Shown here: one piece after another, positions 58,733 to 64,000 of the stretch
Layout: each line of letters opens with the position of its first letter
Position numbering within the stretch: position 1 is the stretch's first letter
Source of the DNA: Halobaculum sp. MBLA0147
GTDB taxonomy: Archaea > Halobacteriota > Halobacteria > Halobacteriales > Haloferacaceae
Length of the DNA stretch: 64,000 bases
NCBI RefSeq assembly: GCF_041361345.1
Contig: NZ_JBGKAD010000001.1
Location: 2,940,411 to 3,004,410 of the forward strand
Reading direction: 5' to 3'
Notes under the pieces: generated by a model
Told to the model about the DNA's origin: nothing
Seen by the model: the letters and a program-made list of their open reading frames with translations, nothing else
Database searches by the model: none
Position numbers and translations under genes: made by a program

Positions 58733-59164
58733 GTGACCCGGAGGGACGGACTCCGACCGCGGCCGGTGTTGCTCGCCGGGACGCTCGTCGCGGCGACCGC
58801 GACGCTCGGGAGTCTCTACCTGAGCGAGGTGCTCGGGCTCGTGCCGTGCGAACTGTGTTGGGTCCAGCGAATCCTGATGTACCCGCTCGTGGTCGTGGTA
58901 GGCGTCGCGGCCGTCGAGCGGCGACCCGCGGTGGCCCGGACGCTGCTCCCGTTGTCGACGCTCGGGGCCGTCGTCGCCGGCTACCACTCGTACCTCCAGG
59001 CGACGGCGACCGCCGACACCTGTGGTGCCGTGAGTTGTGCGGCGGTCCAGTACCGCCTCCTCGGGCTGTCGGTGCCGAACCTCTCGTTGGTCGCGTTCCT
59101 GCTGCTCACGCTCGTGGGTGTCGTCTGTCTGCGCTCGGTGACGGGTGCGACGCGCGTCGCGTGA
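58733..59164 (+). CDS. dsbB: Disulphide bond formation protein DsbB
   Basis: A 143-residue four-helix membrane protein. The first catalytic pair is in VPCELCWVQRILMYP (Cys39, Cys42), the second pair in DTCGAVSCAAVQY (Cys97, Cys102), and SVPNLSLVAFLLL closes the quinone-side helix. It reoxidises a DsbA-like thiol oxidase with quinone as acceptor, in keeping with menaquinone genes on this window. Starts at GTG. Convergent with DUF420 by 12 bases. Confidence 0.93.
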   Translation: MTRRDGLRPRPVLLAGTLVAATATLGSLYLSEVLGLVPCELCWVQRILMYPLVVVVGVAAVERRPAVARTLLPLSTLGAVVAGYHSYLQATATADTCGAVSCAAVQYRLLGLSVPNLSLVAFLLLTLVGVVCLRSVTGATRVA

Positions 59165-59176
59165 GAACCGCCGCGG

Positions 59177-59737
59177 TCAGTACACGAGGTACAGCAGCGC
59201 GTAGACGACGTTGCCGAGGACGAAGGAGACGAGCCACAGCGACGCCGCCACGCGGCCGACCCGTCGGTGCCGCGACTCGTAGATCTCCGCGACCGGCCGC
59301 GTCACCCCGAGCAGGACCACGTAGTACAACAGCGGGATACAGACGATCGCCAGCAGGATGTGGACGGCGAGTACCGGGAGGTAGACGAACTGGTACACCG
59401 TCTCCGGCCCGGGGAACGTCGCCGGTCCCTGTAGCGTCACCTTGTAGAGGTACAACACGAGGAAGACGACGAACAGGGCCAGCGAGGTGAGCATCAGCGC
59501 CCGGTGGCGTGCGACGTTGTCGCGGCGGATCTCCCGCACGCCGGCGGCGATGGTCACGACCGCCGCCGCGGAGACGACGGCGTTGACGTGTGGGATGGCC
59601 GCCAGCGTCGCGGCGGAGGCCTGCGGGAGGAGACTGGTCGGGAACACCTGCCCGACGGCACCGAACACGAGTGCCAGCGACACGACACTCAACAGCGCCG
59701 TCACGCCGGGGACGTGATCGCGGACCCGAGAGAGCAT
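59177..59737 (-). CDS. DUF420 membrane protein (CtaM-like)
   Basis: A 186-residue membrane protein with five transmembrane helices. The DUF420 pattern is visible: IPHVNAVVSAAAVVTIAAGV, then REIRRDNVARHRALMLTSLA, LFVVFLVLYLYKVTLQGPAT, a conserved-His YLPVLAVHILLAIVCIPLLY and HRRVGRVAASLWLVSFVLGN. DUF420 proteins are associated with haem-copper oxidase assembly (CtaM in bacteria). The function in archaea is inferred. ATG at 59737. Confidence 0.86.
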   Translation of the reverse strand: MLSRVRDHVPGVTALLSVVSLALVFGAVGQVFPTSLLPQASAATLAAIPHVNAVVSAAAVVTIAAGVREIRRDNVARHRALMLTSLALFVVFLVLYLYKVTLQGPATFPGPETVYQFVYLPVLAVHILLAIVCIPLLYYVVLLGVTRPVAEIYESRHRRVGRVAASLWLVSFVLGNVVYALLYLVY

Positions 59738-59801
59738 GACTCTGGGTAGGCCCGGATCGGTCTTGTGTCCTCGGATTCTCGACACGCGAGAACACCGCCG
59801 C

Positions 59802-60401
59802 TCAGGACTCGGGTGTCGGGTCCCACCGCTCGGCGCGGCGGGCGGTGTCGTCGTCGAGTCGCTCCGGGAGCGTCGCGAACCACGCCGCGCCGTGACTCTC
59901 GCCGGGCTGTGGCGCGAGGCGGCCACCGTCGTAGCGCCCGTCGAAGTAGACGTGTAGCGAGTGCGTCCGGTCGTCACACGACGGATCGTCGGAGGTCCAG
60001 ACGCGGTGGAGGAGGAGCCACGGCGCGTCGAGTGTACACTCCAAGCCGACCTCCTCGCGGACCTCGCGGTGCGCCGCCGTCTCGTGGTCCTCGCCGGGTT
60101 CGAGCCCGCCACCCGGGAGGCCCCACGTCTCCGCCTCGTTCGCGCGAGGGAGCTGGAGACAGACCCGACGGCGGCGGACGCGCTCGCCCGGCGTCGAGTC
60201 GGACAGCGGCGGGGCGTCGCTCGGCTCGCGGACGAGCCAGACGTACGCGCTGCCGCGGTAGGGGTCGCTGTCCGGGTCCAGGTACTGCTGGAACCGCTCG
60301 TCGGGGACGGTCACGGTCGTCTGCTCGACCGCGGTGTCGGAGTAGTCGTCGCGGTACGAGGCGAGTCTGTCGCGGACCCAGTCGCGTTCGCGTTCGACCA
60401 C
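59802..60401 (-). CDS. NUDIX hydrolase
   Basis: A 199-residue pyrophosphohydrolase. The Nudix box is present: GGGLEPGEDHE then TAAHREVREEVGLE, giving G-x5-E-x7-R-E-x2-E-E-x-G. An N-terminal helical region (ERDWVRDRLASYRDDYSDTA) precedes it. GTG at 60401 was chosen because GTTCAATC (minus strand, about 60427-60434) gives TATA spacing. Substrate could be ADP-ribose, NADH or a modified nucleotide; not determinable. Confidence 0.86.
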   Translation of the reverse strand: MVERERDWVRDRLASYRDDYSDTAVEQTTVTVPDERFQQYLDPDSDPYRGSAYVWLVREPSDAPPLSDSTPGERVRRRRVCLQLPRANEAETWGLPGGGLEPGEDHETAAHREVREEVGLECTLDAPWLLLHRVWTSDDPSCDDRTHSLHVYFDGRYDGGRLAPQPGESHGAAWFATLPERLDDDTARRAERWDPTPES

Positions 60402-60531
60402 GACTCCCTCCGTCGTCGGTTCGTGGATTGAACCTTTCGAACACGGGTCTCCACCCGCTCGGGTGGTCGCTCCGTCTCGCGCGCAGAGACACCGAGTGAG
60501 GTACTTCTCGGGGGCACTCGTAGCGGTCGGT

Positions 60532-60717
60532 GTGCCACACTGTCCAGACTGCGACGTCGAGATGACCGAGGTGGAGCACACGGCGACACCGGCCCGCTCG
60601 GAGGGTATCTTGATCGGAACCGGGGGCGGGCTGAAAGCAACGCTCGGGCTCTCCGGGGCGGAGTTGACCGCGTACGCGTGTGCCGAGTGTGGGCTGGTGC
60701 GGTTCTACGCCGAGTGA
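60532..60717 (+). CDS. Small zinc-ribbon protein
   Basis: A 61-residue protein starting with GTG at 60532, 28 bases after a TATA-like GTACTTCT (about 60501-60508). Two Cys pairs, PHCPDCDVEM (Cys4, Cys7) and ACAECGLVRFY (Cys52, Cys55), make a zinc ribbon with a Gly-rich middle (EGILIGTGGGLKATLGLSGA). Such proteins are common in haloarchaea; function unknown. Confidence 0.72.
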   Translation: MPHCPDCDVEMTEVEHTATPARSEGILIGTGGGLKATLGLSGAELTAYACAECGLVRFYAE

Positions 60718-60753
60718 GACCCCGCGTCGGTCGGACTCACGAGCCGGCGCGAC

Positions 60754-60766
60754 GGACTCGCCGGGA
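60754..60766 (-). repeat. Partial tRNA-Ala 3' end copy (13 bases)
   Basis: GGACTCGCCGGGA matches the minus-strand end of tRNA-Ala (61016-61028). It is the most distal of three such matches and may be chance or an old scar. Confidence 0.45.
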
Positions 60767-60892
60767 GTCACGCGAGCGGTGCGTGGCGCGACCGTCGGGA
60801 GCGCCACGACTGCGAGCGGCGGAGCCGCGAGCAGTGAGCGAGTGTGACTACGGCGAGTCCAGTGACTGACGGAGCGAAGCGACGGAAGGAAC

Positions 60893-60914
60893 TGGACTCG
60901 CCGGGATTTGAACC
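60893..60914 (-). repeat. 22-bp copy of tRNA-Ala 3' end
   Basis: Bases 60893-60914 are identical to 61015-61036, the acceptor 3' strand plus half of the T arm of tRNA-Ala. This is the size and place of an integrase attachment-site core. The rest of the tRNA is absent, so it is a fragment. Confidence 0.8.
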
Positions 60915-60952
60915 AGAGCCAGACGGTCGCCTCGCGGTGCTCGGCGCTGCGA

Positions 60953-60981
60953 CTGGCAGGGGTTCAAATCCGGGCTCGTCA
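60953..60981 (+). repeat. Inverted tRNA-like T-arm fragment
   Basis: GGGGTTCAAATCCGGGCTCG with flanks reads as a T loop on the plus strand and is a near inverted copy of 60893-60921, both ending in GCCAG/CTGGC. The stem bases do not pair as in a working T arm, so it is not a functional tRNA. Confidence 0.6.
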
Positions 60982-61014
60982 ATCTCGCTCCCTCGTAGAA
61001 CTCGGTCGCGTCGA

Positions 61015-61086
61015 TGGACTCGCCGGGATTTGAACCCGGGGCCTTCCCCGTGCCAGGGGGATGATCTACCACTGATCTACGAGCCC
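61015..61086 (-). tRNA. tRNA-Ala (anticodon GGC)
   Basis: A 72-base cloverleaf: acceptor GGGCTCG/CGAGTCC with the G3-U70 pair that identifies alanine tRNA, D arm GATCAGTGGTAGATC, anticodon stem TCCCC/GGGGA with loop CTGGCAC (anticodon GGC at 61052-61054), T arm CCGGG-TTCAAAT-CCCGG, discriminator A. No CCA is encoded and there is no intron. The first 22 bases on the plus strand recur at 60893. Confidence 0.95.
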
Positions 61087-61274
61087 TCGCGTTACCACCT
61101 ACCGCGGATTCGGACAAAAGCCCTTCGAAACGACCGCCGTCGGGGAACCGTCGACACACCCGACCCGTCGATGGACGGGACCAGTCCGCCCACTCGACTC
61201 GTCCGACACGATCCGCCACCGCGACGGCCACAGCGGCGAACGGCTCAAGCCCGTCGACACCCTCCAGACGACTC

Positions 61275-61889
61275 GTGTCACTACTCGACGAGACCGAGCG
61301 GCAGAAGCTCGACGACCGCCCCGACGAGCGCTTCTACGACCAGCCGCGGTTGGTCACACACGCCGACGACGGATTCCACGACAGCCTGACGGCCGTGTAC
61401 GACGAGTATCTCGACCCAGGCGACGACGTGTTCGACGCGATGGGGAGTTGGGTGAGCCACCTCCCGGACACTGACCTCGGACGTGTCGTCGGCCACGGCC
61501 TCAACGCCGCGGAACTCCGCGAGAACGACCGCTACACCGAGTGGTTCGTGCAGGACTTCAACGACGACCGGCGAGTCCCGCTGTCGGACGCGAGTGTCGA
61601 CGCCGTGACGTGTGCACTCTCCGTGCAGTACCTCCAGTACCCTGGGACGGTGTTCGACGAGTTCGCGCGCGTCCTCCGCCCTGACGGCGTCCTCGTCGTG
61701 AGCTTCACGAACCGCATGTTCCCGACGAAGGCTGTCCGCGCGTGGCGCACGCGGTCGACACCCGAACGCCTCGCGCTCGTCGAACGGTACGTCGACCACG
61801 CGGATCTCACCGTCGAGCGGACGGTCCACGAGACCCCCGAGACGGACCCGCTGTGTGTCGTTGTCGGGCGGAAGTCCAGGCGTTCGTGA
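61275..61889 (+). CDS. Class I SAM-dependent methyltransferase-like protein
   Basis: A 204-residue protein starting with GTG. It has GDDVFDAMGSWVSHLPDTDL (motif I position, weak glycine loop), VVGHGLNAAELREN, DASVDAVTCALSVQYLQYPG (motif IV-like) and EFARVLRPDGVLVVSFTNRM (post-motif). This matches UbiE/COQ5-type methyltransferases in the second half, while the atypical first motif leaves the SAM site uncertain. Substrate unknown. It follows tRNA-Ala on the opposite strand. Confidence 0.78.
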   Translation: MSLLDETERQKLDDRPDERFYDQPRLVTHADDGFHDSLTAVYDEYLDPGDDVFDAMGSWVSHLPDTDLGRVVGHGLNAAELRENDRYTEWFVQDFNDDRRVPLSDASVDAVTCALSVQYLQYPGTVFDEFARVLRPDGVLVVSFTNRMFPTKAVRAWRTRSTPERLALVERYVDHADLTVERTVHETPETDPLCVVVGRKSRRS

Positions 61890-62008
61890 CCGGTACCGCC
61901 CTGCTCCGCCGCTCGTTCCTGTTTCGACTCCCGGCCACACCCCACACCGCCACGGATCGAAAGCTGTTACAAGCCGGAGCGTGCAGAGACGGACGGGAAC
62001 AGCACGGC

Positions 62009-62051
62009 CGCAAATCTGACTCGCCCCGCGTTCGCGGGGCTCGGGATTGCG
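62009..62051 (+). ncRNA. Strong hairpin in the rps15 leader region
   Basis: An eight-base perfect stem GCCCCGCG-TT-CGCGGGGC (62023-62040) is extended outward by CGCAA/TTGCG and several more pairs (62009-62051). A TATA-like GTTACAAG (about 61970-61977) would start a transcript near 61996-62000, so the hairpin would be close to its 5' end. It may be a structured leader of rps15, an autoregulatory site or a small RNA. Confidence 0.45.
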
Positions 62052-62168
62052 GAGGTGTGTCCGCCCGACGCCGCGCGCCAGCACGCGTGTCCACCCGTGA
62101 CACTGGCTGCCGTCGCGACCGTCGGGTGACGGACTCGCTCTCGCGGTCGCTGTGTTCCAACCAGACAC

Positions 62169-62636
62169 ATGGCACGAATGCACACACGCCGTCGTGGGTC
62201 GTCCGGCTCGGACAACCCCGCGGCAGACGAACCCCCGGAGTGGAGCGACGTCGACGAAGACGAGATCGAACAGCGCGTCGTGGAGCTAGCCGAGCAGGGG
62301 CACGACCCCAGTCAGATCGGTCTGAAGCTGCGCGACGAGGGCGTGAAGGGCACCCCGATCCCGGACGTGCGGCTCGCGACCGGGAAGAAGGTGACCGAGA
62401 TCCTCGAGGAGCACGACGCGAGCAGTGACCTGCCGGAGGATCTGCGGAACCTGATGGAGCGCGCGGTGCGACTCCGCGAGCACATGGACGAGAACCCGCA
62501 GGACGTCCAGAACAAGCGCGCACTCCAGAATACGGAGTCGAAGATCCGCCGGCTCGTCGACTACTACCGCGGCGACGAACTCGACGAGGCGTTCACCTAC
62601 AGCTACGACGTGGCCGTCGACCTCCTCGAGGACTGA
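62169..62636 (+). CDS. rps15: 30S ribosomal protein S15 (uS15, archaeal/eukaryal S13e type)
   Basis: A 155-residue protein with the archaeal N-terminal extension MARMHTRRRGSSGSDNPAAD and the S15 domain: EPPEWSDVDEDEIEQRVVEL, GHDPSQIGLKLRDEGVKGTP (the S13e motif), IPDVRLATGKKVTEILEEH, LREHMDENPQDVQNKRALQN, ESKIRRLVDYYRGDELD. It binds 16S rRNA in the small subunit. The next gene starts six bases after its stop, so they are co-transcribed. Confidence 0.97.
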   Translation: MARMHTRRRGSSGSDNPAADEPPEWSDVDEDEIEQRVVELAEQGHDPSQIGLKLRDEGVKGTPIPDVRLATGKKVTEILEEHDASSDLPEDLRNLMERAVRLREHMDENPQDVQNKRALQNTESKIRRLVDYYRGDELDEAFTYSYDVAVDLLED

Positions 62637-62642
62637 CACCCG

Positions 62643-64000
62643 ATGTCGAGTGCGCCCGCACCGGACGCCGAGCCAGGCCCCGACCCCGTAGCGACGGCGC
62701 TAGCCGACGCGGACCTGCTCCGTGTGGCCGCCCGCCCGACGGGCGACGCCGTCGCCGCCGCGGGGTTGCTGGCTCGCGCCGCGCGGGCGACCGACACGCC
62801 GTTCCACGTCCGCACGACGTGGGCCACGACGGTCCCGGCGGGTGACGGACGAGCCGTCTCCGTCGGGTGGGACGCCCCAGACGCGGTCGGCCTGTCGACC
62901 GCCGGTGGCCGGCCGTTGTCGGTGGCCGCGGCGGCGGCGGTCCGCTCCGCGGGACTGGACCCCGATCCGGTGCTCGCACTCGCCGGCACGGTCGCCGCGG
63001 GAGCCGATCCGGGTGTCGTCGGCGCGCGTCAGACGGACGCGAGCGGAACGGCAGACGACGCGGCGGCGTCCGGCACCGGCACGCTCGTCGAGGCGGCGAC
63101 CCGACACGACGCGGTCGAACGCCGGCCGGGTGTCGCCGCGCCGACGCCGGACCCCGTCGACGGGTTGGTTCACTCGACGCTCGCGTGGACGCCGGTCGCC
63201 GGTGACCGCGACGCGGCGGCGGCACTCGTCCGCGAGGCGGGTGGTGCCGTGTCGGACGGCGGTGTCGACGCCGACGAGGTCGACCCGGAGGTCCGGCGGA
63301 CGGTAGCCTCCGTAGTGGCCTTGGACGCGACCGCGGACGCGCCGTCGCGGGCGGTCGCGGCGGTCGAGCGGGCACTCCGCCCGTACGTCACGCCCGCGGG
63401 ACCGTTCGAGACCGTCGGCGGCTTCGGCGACGTGTTGGCGGCGACCGCCCGGACGGACCCGGGCCGCGCGGTCGCACTCGCCGTCGGCGCCGACGGCGTC
63501 GCGGAGTCGGCGCTCGCTCGGTGGCGTGCACACGGACGGACCGTCCACGCGTTGTCGTCGTCGCCGCGGACGGCGCGGTACGACGGCGTCTCGGTGGTCC
63601 GGGTCGACCCGGACGCGGCGCCCGACGACGGCGTCGCGGTGCGGGCCGCGCTGCCGGCCGTCGCTCGGCTGGCGAGTGCGTTCCACGCCCCGGAGCCGAC
63701 CACGTTGGTCGTCGGCGGCTCCTCGGCCGTCGTCGTGACGACGGCGTCGGCACGGACCGCACGCGACCTGCTCGCGACCGCGGTCGCGGCGGCGACGGAC
63801 GCGACCGACGCCGGCGACACCTCGGGCGCAGACCCGCGGGTCGTCGGCGGGGCGCGACTCGCCGAACTCCGTCCGGCGGTCGCGGACGAGGCGGAGACGG
63901 CGGCCCGAACCACGGAGGCGTCGGCGACGGACGAGGCAGCGACTGACGACCGACTCGCGATCGACACGACGGCGCTGATCGATGCCGTCAGGGAGGCAGC
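62643..64000 (+). CDS. RecJ-like (DHH-superfamily) exonuclease homologue, 3' partial
   Basis: Open from ATG 62643 to the window end (452 codons without stop). It matches the archaeal RecJ-like proteins encoded after rps15 in haloarchaea: LLRVAARPTGDAVAAAGLLA, RAARATDTPFHV, VSVGWDAPDAV and DPDPVLALAGTVAAGADPGV, GLVHSTLAWTPVAGDRDAAA. I see no DHH triplet or other full metal motif in the visible part, so catalysis is doubtful. It is Ala/Asp-rich with low-complexity loops. In related genomes this operon continues with a Pcc1-like and an S3Ae gene (knowledge, not visible here). Confidence 0.75.
   Translation, partial: MSSAPAPDAEPGPDPVATALADADLLRVAARPTGDAVAAAGLLARAARATDTPFHVRTTWATTVPAGDGRAVSVGWDAPDAVGLSTAGGRPLSVAAAAAVRSAGLDPDPVLALAGTVAAGADPGVVGARQTDASGTADDAAASGTGTLVEAATRHDAVERRPGVAAPTPDPVDGLVHSTLAWTPVAGDRDAAAALVREAGGAVSDGGVDADEVDPEVRRTVASVVALDATADAPSRAVAAVERALRPYVTPAGPFETVGGFGDVLAATARTDPGRAVALAVGADGVAESALARWRAHGRTVHALSSSPRTARYDGVSVVRVDPDAAPDDGVAVRAALPAVARLASAFHAPEPTTLVVGGSSAVVVTTASARTARDLLATAVAAATDATDAGDTSGADPRVVGGARLAELRPAVADEAETAARTTEASATDEAATDDRLAIDTTALIDAVREA

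Noticed and set aside
60893..60985. A second tRNA gene
   Set aside because: Only T-arm and acceptor-like fragments exist; the stems do not pair and no anticodon arm can be drawn.

Overview
The window reads as a chromosomal segment from a halophilic archaeon (class Halobacteria). GC content is very high on both strands. Almost every predicted protein is rich in Asp and Glu and poor in Lys. Many genes start with GTG and lack a Shine-Dalgarno site, with a TATA-like box about 25-30 bases upstream, as expected for leaderless archaeal transcripts. Archaeal or haloarchaeal marker genes include transcription factor S, Lsm with rpl37e, an XPD/Rad3 helicase, the oligosaccharyltransferase AglB, the diadenylate cyclase DacZ, a TbsP-type regulator, ribosomal protein S15 and an intron-less tRNA-Ala(GGC) without an encoded CCA. 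I cannot name the genus. No insertion sequence, CRISPR array, rRNA or replication origin was found.

Layout. 1-5.7 kb: a SpoIIM-type membrane protein cut by the window edge, threonine synthase, a PKD-domain exported protein and an M42 peptidase. 5.8-13 kb: information-processing and regulatory genes (TFS, a RecA/KaiC-like ATPase, two coupled acidic zinc-binding proteins, TbsP and a divergent ribbon-helix-helix protein, the lsm-rpl37e operon) and a GpgS-like glycosyltransferase. 13-21.4 kb: a VOC protein, MscS channel, UspA, a zinc-ribbon protein with a nine-unit decapeptide repeat, a PAS histidine kinase, XPD helicase and a dehydrogenase. 21.8-30.4 kb: cold shock protein, DUF371 and a glycosylation block in which aglB and a DUF368 (PopT-type polyprenyl-phosphate carrier) gene are 4 bases apart, followed upstream by GT4 and GT2 glycosyltransferases. 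30.4-42.9 kb: redox proteins, an HTTM protein, an aminotransferase, a dacZ-mscS operon, a DUF106 Oxa1-like insertase and Hsp20.

43-47.4 kb: the menaquinone genes menB and menA-menC, separated by a short accessory block of small unrecognised genes. 47.4-52.2 kb: SurE, a copper chaperone divergent from a copper P-type ATPase, and small membrane proteins. 52.3-55.7 kb: a complete polar amino-acid ABC transporter. 55.8-60.7 kb: a Hel308-like helicase, membrane J-domain protein, DsbB, DUF420 and NUDIX proteins. 60.7-64 kb: tRNA-Ala with several degenerate copies of its 3' end nearby, a methyltransferase, and the rps15-recJ-like operon running off the window.

Most of the window is ordinary haloarchaeal core genome. 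The more unusual points are the aglB-DUF368 pairing, several perfect operator-like palindromes placed at promoters (histidine kinase, tbsP/RHH, SDR, copA), the tRNA-derived repeats, and the small-gene insertion in the men cluster. Starts given here were often moved downstream of the longest open frame to fit TATA spacing or family start.
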